The notes under the pieces: model-generated
The model's database searches: none
Told to the model about the DNA's origin: nothing
The model's input: only the letters and a program-made list of their open reading frames with translations
Source of the DNA: CAUZRD01 sp963582255
GTDB lineage: Bacteria; Pseudomonadota; Alphaproteobacteria; Rhizobiales; TMED25
Reading direction: 5' to 3'
Assembly: GCA_963582255.1 (NCBI GenBank)
Contig: CAUZRD010000025.1
Location: 1-17,662, forward strand
Length of the DNA: 17,662 nt
Shown: positions 1 to 7,245 of the stretch, piece by piece
Position numbering within the stretch: position 1 is the stretch's first letter
How the letters are laid out: every line of letters starts with the position of its first letter
Made by a program: the position numbers and the translations under genes

Positions 1-94
1 TAGTCGCTTGCCAAACCGCTTCGGTCGGTGCAAGGTTAGGCTTAATAACAAGATATTAATGCGATTGACACGATTCGTTTGTCGCTTAAAAACG

Positions 95-127
95 CAAAAC
101 CCGCGGCTGTGACGCTGCGGGGTTTTG
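95..127. terminator. Terminator-like hairpin upstream of the transporter operon
   Basis: The left arm CAAAACCCGCGG (95-106) pairs with the right arm CTGCGGGGTTTTG (115-127), with one bulged G at 119, one G-T wobble and an 8-base loop. The A-run/T-run flanks give it the look of an intrinsic terminator. On the - strand the stem is followed by CGTTTTT, so it could stop transcription in either direction. It probably separates the operon at 150 from whatever lies left of the window. No recognisable gene end could be read in bases 1-94. Confidence 0.6.
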
Positions 128-149
128 TTAATAAGACTAAGGGGGGGTC

Positions 150-1070
150 ATGCAACGCTTCATCGCCATTCGGGTGCTGCAAAGTCTATTGGCCGCCCTT
201 ATCATGAGCGTGATCGTTTTTGGCCTCGCCCGCGTGAGCGGTAATCCGCTGGATGTAATGCTCCCGATCGAGGCGATGCCGGAGGATTTCGAGCGCCTAG
301 AGAAGCACTGGGGGCTCGATAAGCCACTTGTCACACAGTACTTCCTATTCCTCGGCAATGCGCTGCAGGGCGACTTCGGCGAATCCCTAAAATACCAGGG
401 CACGTCGGCGATGGAACTGGTAGGGCAGCGCCTGCCCGCGACCCTTGAGCTTGCCGGGCTGGCTCTGCTGATCAGCGCCATCCTCGCGCTGCCGATCGGT
501 GTGATCGCCGCGGTAGGAAAGGATTCCGGATGGGACATCGCGGCAAAGGTAATAGCTTTGCTCGGCCAGTCCCTACCTGGATTCTGGCTAGGGATCGTAC
601 TGATGTGGATATTCGCCGTCATGCTTGGCTGGCTACCAACCTCTGGCCGGGGTGGGATAGAGCACATGATTTTGCCGGCCATCACCATAGGCTGGTTTCA
701 GGTCGCCGCGCTCATGCGTCTGGTCCGCTCGTCGATGCTCGACGTGCTCGACACCGAGTACGTGAAGCTTGCACGGGTCAAGGGCATCCCGGAATGGAAG
801 GTGATCTGGAAGCACTGCCTGCGCAACGCCGGCATCACGCCCCTGACATACTTTGCCATTGTCGCAGGGTCCCTTCTCACCGGGTCGATCGTGACCGAGA
901 CCGTGTTTTCGTGGCCCGGCATCGGATTGCTGATCATCGACGCCATTCAGGCGCGGGATTTCCCGGTCGTGCAGGCAGTCGTGATCGTCTTCGCGGGGAT
1001 CTTCATCTTTTGCAATCTACTGGTCGATATCCTGTACGCGTATCTCGACCCGCGCATCCGGTACGGTTAA
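150..1070 (+). CDS. ABC transporter permease, DppB/OppB type
   Basis: First inner-membrane permease of a peptide/nickel-type (Dpp/Opp family) ABC importer; it forms half of the translocation channel. The 306-residue protein has the usual family length. An N-terminal membrane segment begins at residue 6 or so, a periplasmic stretch follows, and then five or so hydrophobic segments. The cytoplasmic EAA-type coupling loop is visible at about residues 205-230 (YVKLARVKGIPEWKVIWKH), followed by the family's WPGIG element and a C-terminus ending in DPRIRYG, typical of DppB. The ATG at 150 has a G-rich Shine-Dalgarno (AAGGGGG, 139-145) placed rather close. The next permease starts 21 bases downstream with its own AAGGAG, so the two are co-transcribed. 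The substrate is unknown: peptides, opines, nickel and glycosides are all carried by this family. Confidence 0.95.
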   Translation: MQRFIAIRVLQSLLAALIMSVIVFGLARVSGNPLDVMLPIEAMPEDFERLEKHWGLDKPLVTQYFLFLGNALQGDFGESLKYQGTSAMELVGQRLPATLELAGLALLISAILALPIGVIAAVGKDSGWDIAAKVIALLGQSLPGFWLGIVLMWIFAVMLGWLPTSGRGGIEHMILPAITIGWFQVAALMRLVRSSMLDVLDTEYVKLARVKGIPEWKVIWKHCLRNAGITPLTYFAIVAGSLLTGSIVTETVFSWPGIGLLIIDAIQARDFPVVQAVVIVFAGIFIFCNLLVDILYAYLDPRIRYG

Positions 1071-1091
1071 GGAATTCGAAGGAGTCTGACC

Positions 1092-1988
1092 ATGGTAGAT
1101 GTCACGACAAAGGAGGCGCCCTCGTTCGCATCACCCCGGCCTTCAACCGGCTGGCGGGCGCTCAAGCGCTATCCCCTGTTTTCTCTTTCGATTCTGGTAT
1201 TCTTTCTGTTAATTCCCGCTATGTTCGCCCCGTTGTTGGCCCCGTTTAACCCCTATGACGGGTCGCTGGGCGCACGACTCCTTCCGCCGTTCTGGGAGGA
1301 AGGTGGCTCGACCGAACATCTTCTGGGCACCGACAAGCTGGGGCGCGACATGTTGAGCCGTATTATGTATGGCGCGCGGGTTTCGTTCACGGTGTCTGTG
1401 ATCGCGATTTTCATTGGCGGTATCATCGGTACCATACTCGGACTGTTATCCGGCTACTTTGGCGGTCGGACAGATTCTGTAATCATGCGCCTGGTGGACA
1501 TTTCATTATCTTTACCGACCATCCTGTTGGCGCTCGTTCTGTCGGCTGCGCTGGGCCCCAGTTTCATGACCGTCCTCATCGTTATCTCCGTGCTGCTCTG
1601 GGCTCGCTATGCCCGTCTGGTGCGTGGCGAGACCTTGGCTATCAAGGAGCTGGATTTCATCGCGCGCGCGCGGGTGGCTGGTTCGTCGCATGTGCGCATC
1701 ATGCTGCTCTACATCCTGCCGAACCTGGTCAACTCGCTCGTCGTGCTGGCGACGCTTCAGGTCGGCTACGTCATTCTGCTTGAATCGACCCTTAGCTTCC
1801 TGGGGGCAGGGCTGCCCCGCGCCGAGCCCGCATGGGGGCTGATGGTTGCCGACGGGCGCGAGCTGATAGTCACGGCGTGGTGGGTTTCCATGTTCCCGGG
1901 GATAGCCATCATGCTGACAGTGCTGTCGCTCAACCTGTTGGGAGATTGGCTGCGCGACCACTTTGATCCCAAGCTGAAAAACCTCTAA
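1092..1988 (+). CDS. ABC transporter permease, DppC/OppC type
   Basis: Second permease of the same importer, pairing with the product of the gene at 150. It has 298 residues, normal for the family. The N-terminus carries a short cytoplasmic tail and then a first membrane segment at about residues 28-50 (OppC_N region). The conserved GTDKLGRDMLSRIMYGARVS block and the EAA coupling loop (about residues 190-215, FIARARVAGSSHVRIMLLYI) are clear. The C-terminus ends in LGDWLRDHFDPKL, the usual DppC ending. The start is supported by AAGGAG (1079-1084) seven bases upstream of the ATG. The binding-protein gene follows after 44 bases. Nothing is truncated. Confidence 0.95.
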   Translation: MVDVTTKEAPSFASPRPSTGWRALKRYPLFSLSILVFFLLIPAMFAPLLAPFNPYDGSLGARLLPPFWEEGGSTEHLLGTDKLGRDMLSRIMYGARVSFTVSVIAIFIGGIIGTILGLLSGYFGGRTDSVIMRLVDISLSLPTILLALVLSAALGPSFMTVLIVISVLLWARYARLVRGETLAIKELDFIARARVAGSSHVRIMLLYILPNLVNSLVVLATLQVGYVILLESTLSFLGAGLPRAEPAWGLMVADGRELIVTAWWVSMFPGIAIMLTVLSLNLLGDWLRDHFDPKLKNL

Positions 1989-2032
1989 CGTCGAATCTCA
2001 AAATTATACAACAACCAAAGGGAGGGACTCTA

Positions 2033-3652
2033 ATGAAACCAAAACACAGTACTCTGTTTGCAGGACTGATGGCGATGGTCGCCGCGGTCGTGCTGAGTGC
2101 GGTTCCCGAAACCGGATGGGCGGGGTCAGATGTAAAACGTCTCGTTTTCGTATCTGCCGGATTTGATGAAAGCAACCGCATCTGGGACGTCTCGAAGCCC
2201 GACCACGTGCAGTTCGATCCGTACCTGGAGACACTTCTCGAGGTAGATCCAGTTACCGGCGAGTATGGCCCGCGGCTGGCAACGGAGTGGGATCACACCC
2301 CGGATTTCAAGACCTGGACCTTTAGCCTGCGCAATGACGTGCAGTTCCATTTCGGCTATGGGAAATTCACCGCACAGGATGTGGAGTTCTCCCATTCCCT
2401 GATGATTCGCGATGATTCGCTTGCAACGCTCGCCGAACTCTGGCGCCAGGTTGATAAGGTGGAAACACCCGATGAATCCACAATCATATTCCACTTCAAG
2501 AGCCCTGTGACCAGGACGACCGCGGAGTACGCTTTCGCCCGATCAGGTGACCTAAAAATCGTCAGCAAGGCCCAATGGGATAAGGAAGGTGTCGACGGTT
2601 TTGATCGACCAGCCGGCACGGGCTCGTACGAGTTCGTCGGGCGCAACATGGGCCTCGATATCAATTACAAGCGCGTGGACAATCACTGGTCGGGTCTCAC
2701 TCCCGCCTTTGAGGAACTGCAGATCCGCCTCGCCAAGGAGCCTGCAACGCGGTTCGCCATGCTACTTGCGGGAGAGGCTCATATCGGTGACCTGCCCCGC
2801 GAGCTTCACGCGGATGCCGTCAAAAGGGATCTAAAACGCCTTTCCTCCGCGATGGCAGTGGACTGGGTGTCAGTCTACTTGGGCGGTATGTACTTAGAGA
2901 GTGACGAAGCCTTCGATCCAGAAGTTCCGTGGACCAACATTAAAGTCCGCCAGGCACTAAACATGGCGGTCAACCGCGAGGAACTGCTCGACGTGGTTTT
3001 TGCCGGGCGAGGCGAAATGGCTTACATCAGCAACTGGACCTCGGCTTCCGAAGGCTGGGACCCAGAGTGGAAGGAACTCTACGAAGAGCTCTATCCCTAC
3101 GACCCGGAGCGGGCCAAGGAACTTCTGAAGGAAGCCGGTTATGAGCCGGGTGATATCAAGGTGGGACTCTGGGGCTACACTTCGCCGGGTGAATCGGAAC
3201 ATCCCGCAATCGCTGACGCGATGGGCATCTACTTCAGAGCCATCGGGGTTGACGCGAAGGTCGAGCTCCTCGACTGGTCCAAAGTCCGTGCGGCGTACCG
3301 CGGCAAGAAAATACACTGCTGCATGTGGCCGAATGTCATCAGCTGGCGGCCTGCTATCCAGGGCGCTCGCAACTGGTGGTGGTCAGGCAGTGCGTCGAAT
3401 GTCTTCAATTCCGAGTTCATCGATGAGGTGTACGAGGAATGGAACAACACGCTCGACACCGATAGGCGGACGGAGCTGGCGCGGTCCATGGGGAGGCATC
3501 TGATCGAGAGCTTTGCGGAAATCCCGCTGTTCTGGTTCAGGAACGAACTCTTCGCCAATGCCGAAGTCGTTGACGGCTGGGCCTACCCGGGCCTCGGTGC
3601 TGGTCGCTCGACTCACTTTGATCGCATCAAGCCGGCTAGTTCTGCGTACTAG
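2033..3652 (+). CDS. Secreted solute-binding protein, family 5 (peptide/nickel type)
   Basis: Periplasmic receptor that captures the solute and delivers it to the two permeases. It has 539 residues, the usual length of SBP family 5. Residues 1-30 form a Sec signal peptide (positive MKPKH start, hydrophobic core, likely cleavage after TGWA). The mature part shows the family's hallmark early block (LLEVDPVTGEYGPRLATEW, then F-SLRNDVQFH-G and FTAQDVEFS) and the VRQALNMAVNREELLDVVF element near residue 310. Two adjacent cysteines (HCCMW, around residues 425-430) are unusual for this family. The start is supported by AGGGAGG (2019-2025). The gene sits third in the operon, after the permeases rather than first as in many Dpp operons. 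The ligand cannot be predicted. It is most likely not a lipoprotein, because no lipobox is present. Confidence 0.95.
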   Translation: MKPKHSTLFAGLMAMVAAVVLSAVPETGWAGSDVKRLVFVSAGFDESNRIWDVSKPDHVQFDPYLETLLEVDPVTGEYGPRLATEWDHTPDFKTWTFSLRNDVQFHFGYGKFTAQDVEFSHSLMIRDDSLATLAELWRQVDKVETPDESTIIFHFKSPVTRTTAEYAFARSGDLKIVSKAQWDKEGVDGFDRPAGTGSYEFVGRNMGLDINYKRVDNHWSGLTPAFEELQIRLAKEPATRFAMLLAGEAHIGDLPRELHADAVKRDLKRLSSAMAVDWVSVYLGGMYLESDEAFDPEVPWTNIKVRQALNMAVNREELLDVVFAGRGEMAYISNWTSASEGWDPEWKELYEELYPYDPERAKELLKEAGYEPGDIKVGLWGYTSPGESEHPAIADAMGIYFRAIGVDAKVELLDWSKVRAAYRGKKIHCCMWPNVISWRPAIQGARNWWWSGSASNVFNSEFIDEVYEEWNNTLDTDRRTELARSMGRHLIESFAEIPLFWFRNELFANAEVVDGWAYPGLGAGRSTHFDRIKPASSAY

Positions 3653-3670
3653 TCCTGTTTGATCGCTATT

Positions 3671-3701
3671 CCGGAGGGGAATGCCTGGCATTTCCCTCCG
3701 G
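3671..3701 (+). terminator. Strong hairpin between binding-protein and ATPase genes
   Basis: A near-perfect 14-bp stem: CCGGAGGGGAATGC (3671-3684), loop CTG, then GCATTTCCCTCCGG (3688-3701), with one G-T wobble. It is followed by a C-run (TATCTCCCCCCC) rather than a T-run, so it is not a classical intrinsic terminator. It lies 19 bases after the stop of the binding-protein gene. Such hairpins commonly protect the upstream mRNA or partly terminate it, giving more binding protein than ATPase. That role is inferred here. Confidence 0.65.
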
Positions 3702-3794
3702 TATCTCCCCCCCGAAACAGGATTTAATTGCTTGCGTCGATACGGGGTCGGCGGGATGGCAAGCGTTTTTTTGTAATTGAACAGGTAAAAAAAG

Positions 3795-4826
3795 ATGCCT
3801 CGCGAGATCGGTGACGTCATACTTGAGGTTGAGGATCTCCACACCTATTGCTTTACCCGCTATGGAACGGTGAAGGCAGTGGATGGAGTGAGTTTCTCGT
3901 TACGTAAGGGCGAGTCGCTCGCCATCGTGGGCGAATCCGGCTCCGGCAAGACAATGACCGCGCTCTCGCTGCTCAAGCTGACTCCCCGGCCCGCCGCCCG
4001 GATTGTCAAGGGCGCCGTCCGTCTCGAAGGCGAGGACCTGGTAAACAAGACGGAACAGGAAATGCGGCAGATTCGCGGCCGCGCTATTTCGATGATCCTC
4101 CAGGATCCGCAGACGTCCCTCAACCCGGTATTCACCGTCGGCAACCAGCTCCTGGAGTCGATCCGGATCCAGAATCCCAATGACAACAAGCCCACGCTGC
4201 TGCGTAGGGCGGTCGATGCCCTCAAACAGGTCCGGGTGGCGGCTCCGGAGCGTCGCATCAGCGACTACCCGCACCAGATCAGCGGCGGCATGAAGCAGCG
4301 GGTCGTTGGAGCTATCGCCATTGCTTGCGAGCCTAAGGTGATTATCGCCGACGAGCCCACCACGTCGCTCGACGTGACCATACAGGCGCAGTACCTGCGC
4401 CTGCTGCGCGAACTGCAGGAAGAAACGAATCTAGCGCTGATCTTCATCACTCACGATTTCGGCATCGTCGCTAAGATGTGCGACCGGGTAATGGTTATGT
4501 ACGCCGGCCGTGCCGTGGAGACCGGTCCCGTGCGGGACATCTTCAATCATCCATCACATCCCTACACGCAGGCCCTGTTGCGCTCTGTTCCCAGCATGGA
4601 CGAGAACGTCGATCGTCTCTACTCGATCGAGGGCCAGCCGCCCGCGCTCTGGGACTTGCCGCCGGGATGCCGGTTCGCCCCTCGCTGCCCCCATGCTGAC
4701 GACCGCTGCCGGACCGAATATCCGCCGTCCTTCGAGGTTGGCGAAGGTCACACGGCCAATTGCTGGCTGCTCGAGAAGCCAGGCAGCAAGGTCGAGAACA
4801 GCACCAAACAGGAGGCTTCCGCATGA
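3795..4826 (+). CDS. ABC transporter ATPase, DppD/OppD type
   Basis: First of two nucleotide-binding subunits energising the importer. The 343-residue protein has all ATPase motifs: Walker A GESGSGKT (residues 46-53), a Q-loop in LQDPQTSLNPVF, the signature ISGGMKQRV, Walker B VIIADEPTTSLD and the switch histidine in ITHDFG. The C-terminal oligopeptide-type extension is present (HPYTQALL, then CRFAPRCPHADDRC with its paired cysteines). The ribosome site before the ATG at 3795 is weak (only CAGG, then an A-run). The gene is separated from the binding-protein gene by 142 bases containing the strong hairpin, so it may have a separate expression level. Its stop overlaps the next start (ATGA, 4823-4826), indicating translational coupling. 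Confidence 0.95.
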   Translation: MPREIGDVILEVEDLHTYCFTRYGTVKAVDGVSFSLRKGESLAIVGESGSGKTMTALSLLKLTPRPAARIVKGAVRLEGEDLVNKTEQEMRQIRGRAISMILQDPQTSLNPVFTVGNQLLESIRIQNPNDNKPTLLRRAVDALKQVRVAAPERRISDYPHQISGGMKQRVVGAIAIACEPKVIIADEPTTSLDVTIQAQYLRLLRELQEETNLALIFITHDFGIVAKMCDRVMVMYAGRAVETGPVRDIFNHPSHPYTQALLRSVPSMDENVDRLYSIEGQPPALWDLPPGCRFAPRCPHADDRCRTEYPPSFEVGEGHTANCWLLEKPGSKVENSTKQEASA

Positions 4827-5797
4827 CCGACGCTACGCCGGTACTAGAAGTCCGAAACCTGAAGAAGCACTTCCCCGTCACCAGCGGCTTGATCTGGCAG
4901 AAAGTTGTTGGCTGGGTGGAGGCCGTCGACGGCGTCGATTTCTCGATAGCACCAGGCAAGACGATGGCTCTGGTGGGCGAGTCGGGCTGCGGCAAGACGA
5001 CCACCGCTAAGCTGGTGCTGCGGCTGGAAGAGCCTACGGCCGGCGAGGTGTTCGCGAACGGCATGAACGTCCACGAGATCAAGGGCGAGCAGCTGAAGGA
5101 ATTTCGCACGACGGTGCAGGCCGTTTTTCAAGATCCCTGGTCGTCGCTGCCCCCGCGTATGCGCGTGCGCGACATCGTGGCTGAGCCGCTGATCATCAAT
5201 AAAGTCGCCTCGTCAAGCGAGATCAAGGAACGCGTCGCGGAGGCACTGGTGTCCGTCGGACTGCGCCCGCAGCAGGCAGATCTTTATCCCCACGAGTTCA
5301 GCGGCGGGCAACGCCAGCGCATCGCCGTGGCGAGCGCTCTGGTGTCCAGGCCGAAGCTCCTCATCTTGGACGAGCCGGTATCAGCGCTCGACGTCTCGAT
5401 CCGCGCGCAGATCATGAACCTGCTGATGGATCTGCAGGAACAGTTCGGCGTGAGCTATCTTCTCATCTCCCACCAACTGGCAACGACGCGCTACATGGCC
5501 GAAGAGGTCGGGGTCATGTATCTAGGCAAACTCGTTGAAAAAGCGCCGACGAAGGAGCTATTTGACAAGCCGTTGCATCCCTATACGCGGGCCCTTTTCT
5601 CAGCCGCACTGCCGTCTCACCCCGACGTGGAGCAGGAGGAGATTATGCTGACGGGGGAAGTGCCGTCTCCTATCAATCCGCCCTCGGGTTGCCGCTTTCA
5701 TCCGCGCTGCCCGTTCGCCGAGGCCAGATGCTCGGTGGAAGAACCGCAGCTGCGCGAGCTAGCGCCCGGTCACTTTGTGTCCTGCCACTTGGTATAG
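4823..5797 (+). CDS. ABC transporter ATPase, DppF/OppF type
   Basis: Second nucleotide-binding subunit of the importer, partner of the gene at 3795. With the start at 4823 it has 324 residues. An in-frame upstream ATG at 4760 exists, but 4823 is preferred: it has AGGAGG upstream (4810-4815), it forms the ATGA overlap with the previous stop, and its product begins directly with the usual VLEVRNLKKHFPV. Motifs: Walker A GESGCGKT (52-59), Q-loop VFQDPWSSLPPRM, signature FSGGQRQRI, Walker B LLILDEPVSALD and switch ISHQLA. The C-terminal HPYTRALF and CRFHPRCPFAEARC elements mark it as an oligopeptide-type ATPase. The asparagine usual in QDP-SSLNPRM is a proline here, probably without consequence. 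Confidence 0.95.
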   Translation: MTDATPVLEVRNLKKHFPVTSGLIWQKVVGWVEAVDGVDFSIAPGKTMALVGESGCGKTTTAKLVLRLEEPTAGEVFANGMNVHEIKGEQLKEFRTTVQAVFQDPWSSLPPRMRVRDIVAEPLIINKVASSSEIKERVAEALVSVGLRPQQADLYPHEFSGGQRQRIAVASALVSRPKLLILDEPVSALDVSIRAQIMNLLMDLQEQFGVSYLLISHQLATTRYMAEEVGVMYLGKLVEKAPTKELFDKPLHPYTRALFSAALPSHPDVEQEEIMLTGEVPSPINPPSGCRFHPRCPFAEARCSVEEPQLRELAPGHFVSCHLV

Positions 5798-5814
5798 ATG
5801 GTCGTGAGGACCAT
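5798..5814 (+). repeat. Short inverted repeat just after the transporter operon
   Basis: ATGGTC-GTGAG-GACCAT gives a perfect 6-bp stem with a 5-base loop, starting immediately after the stop codon at 5797. No T-run follows. It may be a weak 3' end or processing element of the operon mRNA. The remaining bases up to 6053 show no gene that I can support. Confidence 0.35.
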
Positions 5815-6053
5815 GCGGTATTTGCAAATTCTGCCCTTCATGAGTGTGGTCTTCAACGAAGTCATAAGACAACACATGGTCACGTTGACAGCAGCCACAG
5901 GCGGATGCATGATCAGTCTTTAAGTCACATCCGGCCCTTCTTGGGTTGCTTTTGTGGGACCTCAGCCCCTCGCGCAGTCAGATCTTCTCGACCCACTTGT
6001 CGTTGACCACCCAGCCGGTTTGAGCAAAGATAATACAGTCACAGGAGATAATA

Positions 6054-6452
6054 ATGCCGTTTTACAACCTACATGAACTTGACAAGAAATCAGGCCGGAT
6101 CAACCCGAAGATCGAGTCGGCCGCGGTGGTCGGGGAATTCATGAAGTTCGGCATTGTCCAGAAGGCCGAAGGTGAAGGCCCACCGCTGCACGAGCACCCC
6201 AACGAGGAGCAGTTCTCCGTCGTCATCGAGGGCGAGATGCACTTCGTACTTGGCGATGAGGACAGGGTGGTCGGTCCCGGCACCCTCGTGCACATCCCCC
6301 GCAATACTCGTCATCGCTCGCGCCCAGTGAACGGCCCGGCGACGTTCCTCACCGTCAAGAGCCCGGCCGGTAACGGCAATCTCGATCAGGACTACCAGCT
6401 CCGTCCGGAAGCGGTGGAAATCGAGGCACTCTATCCTGGAAAAAAGAAGTAG
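6054..6452 (+). CDS. Small single-domain cupin protein
   Basis: A 132-residue single-domain cupin. Cupin motif 1 is visible as PPLHEHPNEEQF...G (His46, His48, Glu52) and motif 2 as GPGTLVHIPRNTRH (Pro75, Gly76, His80, Asn84, His87). His46, His48, Glu52 and one of the later histidines would bind a divalent metal. AGGAG (6043-6047) six bases before the ATG fixes the start. Such proteins act as isomerases, dioxygenases, lyases or ligand sensors, and sequence alone does not choose among them. It lies 256 bases after the importer operon on the same strand, so a link to the imported compound is possible but unproven. There is no signal peptide, so it is cytoplasmic. Confidence 0.9.
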   Translation: MPFYNLHELDKKSGRINPKIESAAVVGEFMKFGIVQKAEGEGPPLHEHPNEEQFSVVIEGEMHFVLGDEDRVVGPGTLVHIPRNTRHRSRPVNGPATFLTVKSPAGNGNLDQDYQLRPEAVEIEALYPGKKK

Positions 6453-6672
6453 ACCTCTTCTCTAGGTTTCTCTACCGACAGAAGCCCTACACAGCCAAGT
6501 GACCACTCCGTTTGACAGCATGTGATCAGCGCCTGTAAGCAGATCCCAATGGGTAATGATTGCGTTTTCGCGAAGGTATCCAGGATCGACGATCTGGTGG
6601 CAGCGCCACTACAGCCATGTTGCCTCTACCGATGAGACCTCAATACCTTCGATTACTATCGGCCGATGCTCC

Positions 6673-6699
6673 GATATGACTGTCGGACTCCGTCATATC
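6673..6699. repeat. Inverted repeat, 8-bp arms
   Basis: GATATGAC (6673-6680) and GTCATATC (6692-6699) are exact reverse complements, separated by 11 bases. The flanks CC and CGG extend the pairing by about two more pairs if one G is bulged. No gene flanks it closely and no T-run follows. It could be a protein-binding site or an mRNA 3' structure; nothing decides between these. Confidence 0.4.
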
Positions 6700-6886
6700 C
6701 GGTTGGCAACTTCGCGGGACTAGGTCAGGTAGGTGTCCTCCCAAACTTAGCAGCTAGCAATCATTAGCAATCAAATCAACGGACGATCAGGAAGACTTGC
6801 GGATAGAAATACGCTTCAAATGCCTTTGTTTTATCGGTTGTGGCCATACCCGAAACCCAAGATTACAAAGACCACTATATTGATAT

Positions 6887-6924
6887 CGAAGGTGTCGCTG
6901 GTTCAATCCCAGCCGTGCCCACCA
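6887..6924 (+). tRNA. 3' part of a tRNA gene (fragment, 5' half absent)
   Basis: A perfect T arm is present: stem GCTGG (6897-6901), loop TTCAATC (6902-6908), stem CCAGC (6909-6913). It is followed by a 7-base acceptor 3' strand CGTGCCC (6914-6920), discriminator A and encoded CCA (6922-6924). The five bases before the T stem (GTGTC) fit a variable loop, and CGAAG before them fits the 3' side of an anticodon stem. The 5' half is missing: at the place where the acceptor 5' strand (GGGCACG) and D arm should be, about 6849-6875, nothing matches. A short T-run follows at 6936-6940. The parent tRNA is uncertain. The CGAAG/GTGTC combination and a GGGCACG acceptor recall some valine tRNAs, but that is a weak impression. 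Most likely this is an attachment-site remnant rather than a working tRNA. Confidence 0.7.
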
Positions 6925-7021
6925 CTGATCCCTTGTTTTTCAAAAAGTAGAAAGTTTCCAACTAAATCACTGAAATTATTTAGCTTAGTTTTCTTATTGA
7001 GATAGTTTGAGTGATGTAATT

Positions 7022-7048
7022 CATCATCCGTTTGATAATTGGATGATG
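7022..7048. repeat. Inverted repeat, 8-bp arms, upstream of the lipoprotein gene
   Basis: CATCATCC (7022-7029) and GGATGATG (7041-7048) are exact reverse complements around an 11-base AT-rich spacer. On the + strand it is followed by GCAAAAGCGG and not by a T-run. It lies about 200 bases upstream of the lipoprotein start at 7246, so it could be an operator or a 3' structure of something upstream. Confidence 0.4.
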
Positions 7049-7245
7049 GCAAAAGCGGACGATCTTTGGCTTATTGCATTGTAAATGTGTGCAATCATTC
7101 AGGAAAGTGGACAGTTTATAAATGATTACGTGTTGATTCCTATAGATCTTCGACAAGAATGCTTTGCAAAGTTCTGCAAATTTGATGGAATATGGTGTAC
7201 TAGGGAACGACCTGTTACTCAACTTGAACCATGAAGGAGTTGAAC

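Larger units (their letters stand above)
6453..7245. other. Gene-poor interval with a tRNA tail and short repeats
   Basis: I see no protein gene here that I can support on either strand; the open frames present are short and low in recognisable content. The interval contains an imperfect inverted repeat (6673-6699), a 10-base tandem duplication (TAGCAATCAT then TAGCAATCAA, 6755-6774), the 3' part of a tRNA (6887-6924) and another inverted repeat (7022-7048). It becomes AT-rich toward the right end. This is the expected appearance of a junction between acquired and resident DNA, although that reading is inference. Confidence 0.6.

Noticed and set aside
65..93. Perfect TTGACA (65-70) as the -35 element of a promoter for the transporter operon.
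   Set aside because: No acceptable -10 hexamer lies 16-18 bases downstream, and transcription would start inside or just before the hairpin at 95-127.
530..1249. A 239-codon + strand frame overlapping both permease genes.
   Set aside because: It runs across two clearly coding genes in another frame, is rich in Arg/His as expected of a GC-rich shadow, and has no family features.
4510..5010. Open frames on both strands overlapping the junction of the two ATPase genes.
   Set aside because: The two ATPase genes explain this interval fully, including the ATGA overlap; the alternatives are low-complexity shadows.
6849..6924. A complete tRNA gene of normal 76-base length.
   Set aside because: The positions where the acceptor 5' strand and D arm must lie show no pairing with CGTGCCC and no D-arm consensus; only the 3' part is convincing.
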